This document shows positions 56,412 to 64,000 of a DNA stretch of 64,000 nucleotides, piece by piece. The notes under the pieces were generated by a model. That model saw only the letters and a list, made by a program, of their open reading frames with translations. It was not told the DNA's origin and did no database searches. Position numbers and translations under genes: made by a program. The stretch comes from Symbiodinium kawagutii (lineage: Eukaryota; Sar; Dinophyceae; Suessiales; Symbiodiniaceae): NCBI GenBank assembly GCA_009767595.1, contig VSDK01012929.1:38684-102683 (forward strand). Direction: 5' to 3'. Each line of letters starts with the position of its first letter. Positions within the stretch are counted from its first letter, which is position 1.

Positions 56412-56545
56412 ATGAATGCAGAGCTCCCGCAGAAGCTGAAGATGATCGCCTTCCCTGGAGAAGTTGGGAGAAAATGCTTGGCCATCAACGACCGCACCAA
56501 GGTCGGACCACTTGGAGATATGGAACCAATCGCAGGGTGGGAGTC
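56403..56545 (-). CDS. Exon-like island ending in a T1 element
   Basis: Two bases plus 47 codons from CATGTAG (CDWFHISKWSDLGAVVDGQA, then GDHLQLLRELCIHQMM). The donor is GTTTCT, the inner part of the T1 terminal repeat, so the exon ends inside the element edge. Confidence 0.5.
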
Positions 56546-57244
56546 CTACATGATTGGCCACAAGTAACCAGTGAACTCAAGACCAAAACAAAAGGCACGA
56601 GGCACAAAACATCAAGTAACCTCAGTAACCTCTCCAGTTTTCCGAGCTAAATTGGGTCTCATCACTGTGTGCCACGTGTCACGTCACAAATGTTGCACAG
56701 CCATCACCAGCCACTCCGCCGGGTTGCGCTGGTTCACTCCATATTGTTCCTGCGTAGCTGGTGAACTTTCCCAAGTCCAATGTGAATGCAGATGTCTGGA
56801 GATGAAAAAACGGTGTGTAATTGAAAGATACAGAGATAATCATGAACCAAACAAAGAGATAACATAGAGATAATTAAAACAAACAATAATGTCTATTGAA
56901 AAAACATAGAGAATTATAAACCAAACAACTTTCACCAAGTCCCAGTTGGCTTATATCATATATCATATTTCATATATCAAGAAATCGGCCTCTGCAACAG
57001 CCAACAATCAAGCTGCTAATATGTTGCCTGCAGGAGTGAGCATGGGCTCCATCCTTTGGTTGCCCTTGCTATGGCTGTTAGTCCATCCCTGCCAATCACG
57101 TCCTGACTTGCTCTTGTTCACGCGTACAATTTCATGAAAATGTATATTGTAAGATGTGTATATAAATAGTTAAATCTTTGTATTCAGACTCACACACAAC
57201 CATACATATTGGCATATATATATACAAATATATATACACATACA

Positions 57245-57415
57245 TATCCAAATTCTTAGTGGTGAAGCAAACATCTTGAGATCTTGTTCCAGGCCTGCCC
57301 AAACGTACGCGGAGCAAAGCTTGGCTGTCTTGCATTGGGTGTTAGCATGCCTCCAACGATGTTTCCGGTTTCCAAACTTCCACAATGAAGCAACCGCAAG
57401 ATGACATGATGTCAA
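57245..57415 (-). CDS. Coding-like island, frame uncertain
   Basis: All three minus frames are partly open (for example SLETGNIVGGMLTPNARQPS and RKHRWRHANTQCKTAKLCSA), with GTACGT and GTATGT donor-like sites. It cannot be resolved by eye. Confidence 0.3.
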
Positions 57416-57480
57416 CTAGCGGCAGCATTTCTGTAAGCTTAACCCAGGATTGATAAGCTCATATGGGTTGCTGCTTCCAC

Positions 57481-57708
57481 CTTCTTGAGCAGGAACAACG
57501 GTACCATCCTGAGTGGTCTGAAACCAAACACTGATCTACGAAGAACTGGAGCTGATGTTATGCCAAGCACGTCCCATGACACAGGCTCCTGTTGGCTTTT
57601 GGAAAAGCTCGACATTTTGTAGGTTCCCATATCAATACCTCGGCCATGGTTTGCCGAGACACTGACCTTTTGGGATCCGTGAAATGGCAGCCAAACCCTG
57701 ACGTCTTT
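57481..57708 (-). CDS. Large exon, unknown protein
   Basis: Exactly 76 codons, phase 0 at both ends, from CCAAGCAG to AAG/GTGGAA. The frame reads KDVRVWLPFHGSQKVSVSAN, MGTYKMSSFSKSQQEPVSWD and VFGFRPLRMVPLFLLKK. Composition is ordinary, so the length of the open frame is meaningful. It may instead run on to a TAA at 57439. Confidence 0.55.
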
Positions 57709-58056
57709 CTGCTTGGTAGTTAGGACCAAAACCACCAGCCAGTAATTAAGATATTTATATGCTGTATATGAATATAAATATATAAATATATACATATATC
57801 ATTGTTTCTGCCGACCCCAATTTTACTTGCATCAACCATTGGCATGCCACCTGCGCAGGGGTTCTCCAAGTGTATATACGAACAATATGCCTAATGTACA
57901 GTAAACATATGTAGAGTCTGTAGAGGTATCATTGCATGATCAAATGTGATCAGATCTCACTGATGGGTCATTATACTTTGGTAAGTAGCGGTTACACAAC
58001 CATTGGATACCATTGTCACATCAATCATTAGCTCTACGCACCTGCTATACCCAATT

Positions 58057-58310
58057 TCACCAATCCTGTACAGCTGTGGCACTGGGTCCAGCAGGCATCA
58101 CGCCAGCCAGGATCCACCAAGGTGTGTGGGCCACATCTGCCGCACCTAACCCGGAAGCGCTGACTCCTGCCGCTGGGCTCATGAAATGACGGATAACATC
58201 AGATAACAAAAGACCCGAATCAATCAACACCTCAAGGCACTTGTGATCTTTATGCTTCTTTATGCCTTGAACATCTTGAACTCTGGATGAGTTCGGCGGC
58301 AGCACAGCAG
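58057..58310 (-). CDS. Coding-like island, unknown protein
   Basis: Long minus frame including HKDHKCLEVLIDSGLLLSDV and DVAHTPWWILAGVMPAGPSA, ending at TGA (58057) or at a GT just before. The 5' limit is unclear because the frame is open to about 58359. Confidence 0.45.
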
Positions 58311-58329
58311 GAAAAGTGAGGGGAATGAC

Positions 58330-58536
58330 CAGTCGGTGGATTCTTGGACTGCGATGCATGACGTCCTAAAAGCTCCACCGCCAGCACCACAGGAAAAACG
58401 ACAGGTCCTGAGCCAAGTGACTAGCAAACAAGGGGAAGACACGGCTGAAGCAGCAACACAAACAGCTTCATGCTGGGGGTGCTGGGGTGAAGGCAAGGTG
58501 CAAGGCCACATGGTGGGCACATGCGGGCAGAGATAG
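58330..58536. other. Open frames on both strands
   Basis: The plus frame KAPPPAPQEKRQVLSQVTSK and a Cys/Ser-rich minus frame overlap. The plus reading is the more protein-like; unresolved. Confidence 0.3.
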
Positions 58537-58699
58537 GTTGCTACCGACTTGCTTCACAAGTGAAGCTTCATGAAACGGTCAAACAAGGGGCATGGGGCAC
58601 GACCATAACCAAATGGCTGGGAAGAAAGCGGGAGCCATATGGAATTTTGGCAGGTAAACCTTGGAGATTCTTCAAACTGAGCTCATCAAGAGTGCTAAG

Positions 58700-58872
58700 C
58701 TATGATTGATATTGACCATAGCCCACTAGCGGAACATAATTGGCGAGTTGGGTCAGGCAGTGCATCAACCAACATTCATGGGGGATACAGTAAGCTCGCC
58801 AACAATCATAGGGAAAACAGCCTGATTAAAGATGGGGAACCACAGGGTGAACTGACCCACAGCCAATTCATC
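58700..58872. mobile_element. Decayed T2 element
   Basis: ATATTGACCATAGCCCAC at the left; GGGAAAACAGCCTGATTAAA, GGGGAACCACAGGG and TGACCCACAGCCA at the right, that is, T2 in the reverse orientation, with extra DNA inside. Confidence 0.5.
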
Positions 58873-59023
58873 ATGATGAGTAATGATGGGCCCTTGGACT
58901 TCAGCATAGTCATTACCACTAGCTAATCATTAGCATCACCAGTTGGTATTTTTCACTGCTGTAGCCACCATTGCCTGAATGGTTGATGGATCATGGATGG
59001 CCATGGATGGCTATGCTTCTCAC

Positions 59024-59099
59024 CCGAATGATGCTGCCAGGGCAATGCCACCCATCCAAGCTCTTGACCAAGTCTCTAAGCGTCCGCATCCTTCGGAGG
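59024..59099 (-). CDS. Exon of a short-intron gene segment
   Basis: After GGCGTAG the frame reads LRRMRTLRDLVKSLDGWHCP and ends CGG/GTGAGA, a good donor. Its single first base completes the codon of 59173-59304 across a 73-bp intron (GTCAAC...CGTAG). Confidence 0.45.
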
Positions 59100-59172
59100 C
59101 TACGCCACGGCAACGGTGATACGACAAACGATGCAACGGGGCACCGATTTCGATGTCCTTCGTTGAGTTGAC

Positions 59173-59304
59173 CATGCATAGGGGATGGTTGTCAAGCCTT
59201 CGAACTGAGAGCCCATGGGTTCCCAAAATTGATTCAACCAGGGTGCCGATTTGATGGGTGAAGGATGGCCATCGAATAAAGCGAAGCCTCTTGTCCGTCG
59301 CTCG
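59173..59304 (-). CDS. Exon of a short-intron gene segment
   Basis: Acceptor CACACTAG, frame ERRTRGFALFDGHPSPIKSA then WLNQFWEPMGSQFEG, donor GTCAAC. Completes the codon left by 59370-59533 across a 65-bp intron (GTAAGC...CTAG). Confidence 0.5.
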
Positions 59305-59369
59305 CTAGTGTGGCTCACCACTCACATGTTGGGAAGCAACAACCCTGGGTTTTCAATCAAACAGCTTAC

Positions 59370-59533
59370 TCAGCCATCAGCGTGCAGGTGAAGATTGCCA
59401 CAAGGCTTCTCCAAACTTGAAATGTTTGAGCCTGGGCACTTGCTGCAGTACTGCGGTAACGGTGGCGCATGTTGCTGTCGGACTTGCTGTTTCCATCATG
59501 GCGGTAGTCGACCCATATCACTGGCGCTGGCAT
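59370..59533 (-). CDS. Exon of a short-intron gene segment
   Basis: Starts at ATG or after GAGGAG; frame MPAPVIWVDYRHDGNSKSDS and later AQTFQVWRSLVAIFTCTLMA, ending at a strong GTAAGC donor. Phase 0 start fits 59633-59739. If the donor is not used, the frame ends at a TAA two codons on. Confidence 0.5.
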
Positions 59534-59632
59534 CTCCTCGGAACTTCGCAAAGAAACAATGACATGATCCTCAAATTGCCGTCACGTGTTAAGGTCTGAG
59601 AACCCCGGAATAGGTCTTGGTTTTGTAACTAC

Positions 59633-59739
59633 ATGACCCTGGAAAGCCAAGTTTTGTTGTACCCCAAGCTGAACCACAGGTAAGGCCCCCAAGGCATGCT
59701 GCACCACTCCCTCCGCCTCCGCGTGGGTTTCTGCAACGT
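59633..59739 (-). CDS. Exon-like island, unknown protein
   Basis: After AAGGACAG the frame reads VAETHAEAEGVVQHALGALP, then VVQLGVQQNLAFQGH, to GTAGTT. Ends in phase 0. GC-rich first half. Confidence 0.45.
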
Positions 59740-59872
59740 CTGTCCTTTAAGCTTTGGCAAGGCCATCGGTTCTTCAAGGGTGTATCCATATAGGGCACTT
59801 TGGTGCCTGGAAGCCCTAAATGATGACTCTTGGAAATGAAAGCAAACCGATTTGGAGGTACATCACTAACAT

Positions 59873-59988
59873 ATGGCCATGGGTCAAAACCCTGTACCCC
59901 TGGTTCCCCCTTCATTGGCTATTGTTTCCCTTATCATTGTTGGTTATTATCCCCTAGTATTGGCTCGTCAATATTGACCCATAGCCAA
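59873..59988. mobile_element. T2 TIR element, well preserved
   Basis: ATGGCCATGGGTCAAAACCC to ATTGACCCATAGCCA. Confidence 0.8.
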
Positions 59989-60087
59989 CAAAGCAAATTG
60001 AGACTTTGGTACCCAAACTGGAAAGGAGCAGGAACGCCACCGATGAGTGCGTTCGAAAATGTTGCGTGGGCCAATGGTTGAAATGAT

Positions 60088-60190
60088 ATGATGTTTCTCA
60101 AAATGAGGGTACCCCATGGTACCCCCAAATCATCTCATTGTCATTAGAAAATAACCATTTTTGGGGTTCCCTCTTTTGAGAAACCGAAAC
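60088..60190. mobile_element. T1 TIR element
   Basis: GATGTTTCTCAAAATGAGGG to CTCTTTTGAGAAACCGAAAC, with a small duplication GGTACCCCATGGTACCCC. Confidence 0.7.
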
Positions 60191-60500
60191 ATGGATGTAT
60201 GCTCGAACACTTTAGAAATAGTGCAAGCTCAAGAACCACCGACTTTGCCAATCCTGAAAGCCTATCACCATCGTCAATCCTGAAGTGAGGCAGAACATAT
60301 TACTGCTGTCTTACGATTATATCATTCTACTCACGTTGGTTATCCAAGAATCTTTAGTTTAACCTAAGAAACCACTTCGCAAAATCCTATTGCAGTTAAC
60401 ATTAGCTGATTAAGTGTGATTACAGTGACATCCTACAGCTCCTACAATGAAACCCACAGATCCTACAGTGACATCATCACTCCCTTGCCATGAAACCCAC

Positions 60501-60647
60501 CGCATCCCACAGCTCAACAACTCGACACTGCCTTGCTGAGCCCCAAGCGTCCTGGAGATCGTGGCGCTCATGGACGAGCGGCTGCACGGTACGCTGGCAC
60601 GCACGACGGTGGATCTGATCGTGAGACTGGTAGTTGTGACGCTGTTT
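60501..60647 (-). CDS. Exon-like island starting at a T3 element
   Basis: 49 codons, phase 0 at both ends. The acceptor is the last AG of the T3 end (CCACCAACCAG), followed by KQRHNYQSHDQIHRRACQRT and HERHDLQDAWGSARQCRVVE, to GTGGGT. A plus frame (VLEIVALMDERLHGTLARTT) is also open and also ends at this T3 element. Confidence 0.5.
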
Positions 60648-60748
60648 CTGGTTGGTGGTTGAACCACCCCTATGAAAAATATTGGGTCAACCAACCATGT
60701 GTTAATGATTACTAGGAAAAATAAAAAATGTTTGAAACCACCAGCCAG
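60648..60748. mobile_element. T3 TIR element touching an exon island
   Basis: CTGGTTGGTGGTTGAACCAC to TGTTTGAAACCACCAGCCAG, 101 bp. Interior CCTATGAAAAATATTGG and TTACTAGGAAAAATAAAAAA. Confidence 0.8.
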
Positions 60749-60825
60749 TATTGATCATTCTGCTTGGAAATGCCGGTGAAGGTGACAGGGCCACAACATG
60801 TTATGCTGATGCCTAGCTGACCGAC

Positions 60826-60987
60826 ATGGTTGAAAAGAATGAGCAGCTCCAGCTATCCGGCAACGAACAAAAATGCTTGAAATATGCTGGGGAGAGGCTG
60901 CAGCGACTGAACTTGCAAAATGAAAAGGATACAGAATCCGAAAGAACACCTGTCAATTTGGCCTGCATGATTCTGAATGAATTCTGA
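60826..60987 (+). CDS. Small plus-strand open frame, helical
   Basis: ATG to TGA, 53 codons: MVEKNEQLQLSGNEQKCLKY, then AGERLQRLNLQNEKDTESER. Highly charged, coiled-coil-like. It could be a microprotein, an exon or chance; a minus frame is open too. Confidence 0.3.
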   Translation: MVEKNEQLQLSGNEQKCLKYAGERLQRLNLQNEKDTESERTPVNLACMILNEF

Positions 60988-61014
60988 ATGCCAACCCGCA
61001 CTCCTATGACAGCA

Positions 61015-61166
61015 AAGTCGAGTCAATGGATATTCGAATTCTGATGCATGTTGGTTTTCAAATCAGTCTCGGATCTCCCATCAATTGGCCAAGGTTCACA
61101 TTCCTCACTGCCATGGGCACTTTGACCCACAGGCTGGGCAGTGCAGAACTCGATCTGTAGGAATGA
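61015..61166 (-). other. 3'-flank relic of the SAM-like gene unit
   Basis: Diverged match to 62320-62482, with CATGGGCACTTTGACCCA and GCAGTGCAGAA as anchors. It sits directly downstream of the pseudogene, as expected for a whole decayed unit. Confidence 0.5.
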
Positions 61167-61413
61167 CTAGGACAGCAGGGCGTCCAAGTTTACAAAGATA
61201 GGCCCAACACCTTCCAGTTTGAGGCCTGGTTCGACGCTATCTCGAGAAAACACACTGGTTTTTGCACCCACACACCGCCAAGGTACAGAACCGCCATGTC
61301 CTGCTGGATAAGTTTCCTTGTCCTTCTTGATCTGAATATGATCCCCACTGGCCATGTTTAAGCAAAGTTCATCATGTTGAAGCAAAGCTCGGCCTTGTTT
61401 GGAAAACAAGGCC

Positions 61414-61511
61414 CTCAGGCAAGTGTGCATGGACGGATCATATCGAAACCAGGTACGACCGATGTCATGCCCTATTTCGATATGATCCGTCCGCGCACAT
61501 TTGCCTGGGGG
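61414..61511. repeat. Large hairpin
   Basis: Arms of about 36 bp (61414-61449 and 61476-61511) around GGACGGATCATATCGAAA, with few mismatches. A smaller perfect hairpin (GGCCTTGTTT-TGG-AAACAAGGCC type) lies just before, at 61392-61414. Confidence 0.8.
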
Positions 61512-61565
61512 GCGTGGAGCATTTTCGCTCTCATTAGGAACAACATGATTCCCAACGAAAGCAGA

Positions 61566-61620
61566 TGGGCTCACCGTAGTGACGGAGTATCTACTCCTGT
61601 CCGTCACTATGATGAGCCCA
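61566..61620. repeat. Hairpin
   Basis: TGGGCTCACCGTAGTGACGG pairs with CCGTCACTATGATGAGCCCA, 19 of 21 positions per arm. Confidence 0.8.
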
Positions 61621-61625
61621 CCCAT

Positions 61626-61830
61626 CAGACTTCCAAGGGGCTGAATGTTGAGGTGCCAATGGCACTGGGCAAAGAATCCCTGTGCTCACATCCACGAACC
61701 GAACCTCAGCATTTTTGCAATGCCCGCTTCGCGAACACCCTTGGGCTGTGTCCCAAATTCAAAACTATTTGCTCCACAAATCAACCACACACATTTGCTT
61801 TCATTGATTGTGTTTCATGAAACCCTATTG
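61626..61830 (-). other. 5'-flank relic of the SAM-like gene unit
   Basis: Matches 63800-63990 (CTTCCAAGGGGCTG-ATGT and GCAATGCCCGCTT-GCGAAC). A minus frame reads RFVDVSTGILCPVPLAPQHS, similar to one at 32350-32430. Confidence 0.5.
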
Positions 61831-62064
61831 TTGCCGCGCAAAGAACCCATAGACACAACATTAAATGTTGAGTTGATCCAATGGTCTGCCTTTGACCCTG
61901 GGAGTAAAATAAAATCTTGGTTTGACTAACAGGGTCCTTTGATGTCTTGCCACACTGCTCCAGGTGAATGCACAAATCCGACTTCCAATGCAGGAAGCTC
62001 CACAGTGTCTCCACAGCGACTTTCGTCTAGCACGCCTTTACTGAACCAAATCAAACCAGTGAGG

Positions 62065-62482
62065 GATGTGTTGTACTGACTAAAATGGAACCTGCAAAAC
62101 TTGGAGCCCGTGCAAGCATTTCCTGTAAGTTGGTGCCTCGGAGTCATCATTTGAGATGTTAAAAGATACACATGCATTGCTTAAAAAAGAAAATTCGACA
62201 AACATATGTTGTTTATTGCTCGCGCGCTCTCCCTTTTTTCAGTTGCCAACTTTCAGTTCCGTTTGCTGACTGTTGCTGAACTTTTTAAAAGTCCATGCTC
62301 GGATGACAATAGTGGCGGTCAGGTCTAGTCAATGTACAATCTGAATTCTGGTTCATTTGGCCATGGAAGTCAATCTCGGAACGCTCTGCTCCCATCGAAT
62401 CTGCCGCTGTTCGCTCTTTCTGTGCAACAGCATGGGCACTTTGACCCGTCTCGCAGTGCAGAAAGGAATCTTGAGGAACGAT
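62065..62482 (-). other. Duplicated 3' flank of the SAM-like gene, copy 3
   Basis: Matches 6210-6615 along nearly its whole length, for example GGATGTGTTGTACTGAC, CCTGCAAAACTTGGAGC and TTGCTGACTGTTGCTGAAC. Confidence 0.65.
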
Positions 62483-63085
62483 TCACGAGCGACTGCCACA
62501 GCAAGGCATCGAAGCGAAGAATGAAGTAATGCCCTGCAGAAAATCTTCAAAGAATCTTTCTAATGCATTTTCCGGTGGCACTGACCGCCAAGAATCGAAT
62601 GTGTCTCTGAGGAGTTGCTCCTCCTCCAGTCCATCAACTCCGGTGGTACAGAAGCGCCACGTAGTGAACGCGGCCCGATACGTGGCCTTGTCATACTTCG
62701 TTTCGACGTAGTCCATTTCCGTCCAAACACATTTGCCTGTCGGCCTCTTGTTCAGAACGGGATCAAACCATACTGTCTCTCCGAAGCGGGTCTTTTTCTT
62801 GACCCCACCGAGCTTGCACTCGCAAGCTTCCAGGATCTTGACCCGCATCGCCGGCAGCATGATTCCTATGCCTTGCAAGTATTTATCGGTGACTATTGCT
62901 AGCCCACCGCTCTCCGCGATGTTCTCCAGCTCTCCTTTGAAGCGAGCGGCCAGCTTTTCCTTGGTCGCCCACTCCTTGAGGTCAGCCAAGGAAAACTCAC
63001 CATTGCTCCCACTCGAAGAAGCTGCAGAAGCAGCTGCGGGTTCTTCCACCGCAGCCGTTGCCTCCTCAGATTCATCAGCATCCAT
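62483..63085 (-). CDS. SAM-domain-like protein, copy 3 of 3
   Basis: Intronless, 200 codons from the ATG at 63085 (GCCATGG context). The N-terminal tail differs most from the other copies (MDADESEEATAAVEEPAAAS), with scattered changes such as Cys for Arg in the sequence after KILEACE. The SAM-like core, WFDPVLNKRPTGK, TTWRFCTTGVDG and PCCGSRS ends are unchanged. The last 60 or so codons are nearly identical in DNA to copies 1 and 2, while the core has more silent changes. Both flanks match other units; a decayed unit lies immediately downstream. Confidence 0.8.
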   Translation of the reverse strand: MDADESEEATAAVEEPAAASAASSSGSNGEFSLADLKEWATKEKLAARFKGELENIAESGGLAIVTDKYLQGIGIMLPAMRVKILEACECKLGGVKKKTRFGETVWFDPVLNKRPTGKCVWTEMDYVETKYDKATYRAAFTTWRFCTTGVDGLEEEQLLRDTFDSWRSVPPENALERFFEDFLQGITSFFASMPCCGSRS

Positions 63086-63920
63086 GGCTATTTGAAACAA
63101 CAGACAGGCCCTTGGAACTGATCAATCAAGGAGCACCACTGCCACTAATAAGTAAAAAACCTCAATTTTGGCTTGGGAAATTTGAGCACTTTAAAGATCT
63201 TTAAAGTATTTCAAGGGAGTATGAAAATGAAGACTTCCCTTTGCGCAATGACATGCGTCGTACGATTTACACAGAAGTGTTGCCAGGGCATCTGTGAACC
63301 TGGCGTCTGTGAAGCTGGCGTGTGATATCAGAGCCCAATGAGGGTCGCATTGGCAGCACCATGCTTTGATGCTTCCCCAGTCATGTGATCATACGTCACT
63401 TGAGTGGTTGCCATCTGCAACGATCAGCTGGTTGCTGTTGTGATCTGTTGTGTTTCTACCATCGTCGCCTGTTTTCGCGGATTGCCACAACCCATCATGG
63501 CAATACAACGGTCAACCAAAGATTTGAACCATATCTCCAGAGGAACAGCTCATCTGCTTGATATGGACTCGCATCTTACAGGTTGTGTTGTTTCTTGCCA
63601 GCTAACTCTGTGAGAGAACCATGACGCGATACTTCATGGAAGGAGGGGCTTCTCCGATCAAGATGATCACACAGTTTAATCTGCGATGCAATCACAACAT
63701 AGATATACAATCACAACATAAATAAAGTATCATCAGCCTGATGTACTTCCAAATCTTCCACCTTCTGTTTCAATGTCTGACAGAACCATAGTGTACCACC
63801 ACCAGAATCACCCATCGGATTTCCAAGGGGCTGGATGTCGAGGCGCCGATGGCTAGGCAAACAATGCTCAGAACATTGACGGACCTCGGCCATTTGCAAT
63901 GCCCGCTTTGCGAACGCCCT
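63086..63920 (-). promoter_or_regulatory. Duplicated 5' flank of SAM-like gene copy 3
   Basis: The gene-proximal part matches copy 1 (GAACTGATCAATCAAGGAGC); the distal part matches 32080-32480 and 61626-61830. It is the longest version of the unit's upstream region and probably contains the promoter. Confidence 0.45.
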
Positions 63921-64000
63921 TGGGCCCCAGGACTGTGTTGCAAATTCAAAACAGTTTGCTCTAGAAATCAACCTAGCACCATTCATCACAATTCAGTTCA

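Larger units (their letters stand above)
61167..61625 (-). pseudogene. Frameshifted relative of the SAM-like gene
   Basis: The minus strand reads DHIQIKKDKETYPA, against DYVETKYDKATYRA in the intact genes. After a small deletion the match continues in another frame as TWRFCT (DNA GGTACAGAA-CGCCA-GT on plus, shared with 62643-62660). Three hairpins occupy 61390-61620 and the rest of the coding region is lost or unrecognisable. A 152-codon frame crosses the region but mixes hairpin sequence with the relic, so it is unlikely to be a functional protein. It has the same strand and flank order as the intact copies. Confidence 0.55.

Noticed and set aside
61167-61625. 152-codon open frame, including GGLIIVTD resembling GGLAIVTD of the intact genes
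   Set aside because: The GGLIIVTD part is encoded by an arm of the hairpin at 61566-61620, so that resemblance is probably chance. The DNA relic elsewhere in the region is frameshifted, so it is called a pseudogene.

Overview
This is eukaryotic nuclear DNA with very low gene density. The best guess at the host is a dinoflagellate (Symbiodiniaceae or Polarella type). The reasons are long repeat-filled introns, almost all gene-like signal on one strand, a tandem gene family in one orientation, and terminal-inverted-repeat (TIR) elements resembling the introners described from dinoflagellates. That assignment is inference: no rRNA, tRNA, organelle gene or certain spliced-leader sequence was seen.

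The firmest genes are three intronless paralogues on the minus strand (6616-7218, 33466-34131, 62483-63085). Each encodes a protein of about 200 residues with an Ala/Glu/Ser-rich N-terminus, a SAM-domain-like core and a conserved Trp/Cys-containing C-terminal part. Their flanks are also duplicated. A frameshifted relative lies at 61167-61625, and orphan flanking sequence lies at 32080-32480, so the window looks like a dispersed old tandem array.

The rest is AT-rich low-complexity sequence holding short islands (about 60-230 bp), many of them GC-rich. On the minus strand most islands can be read as open exons between AG acceptors and GT donors. Several runs keep a common reading frame: 18654 to 11233 (eleven islands), 9177 to 8165, 27250 to 26146, 43681 to 40826, 50364 to 47820 and 59739 to 59024. 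No protein family was recognised in them. Splice sites were chosen by eye, so exon edges are provisional, and several islands are also open on other frames.

Between the islands are at least five families of roughly 80-215 bp TIR elements (called T1-T5 here). Many lie within about 40 bp of an exon island or touch it. T2 and T3 ends carry GT at one end and AG at the other in both orientations, as an introner would. Other repeats are a 2.9-kb satellite built from one 11-bp monomer in two higher-order forms (33 bp and 66 bp) at 43690-46620, a foldback-like element with repeated arms and G-rich centre at 53950-54490, a hairpin cluster at 61390-61620, and many (A)CCATCATTA-type tracts. Two assembly gaps are at 28178-28322 and 51600-51677.
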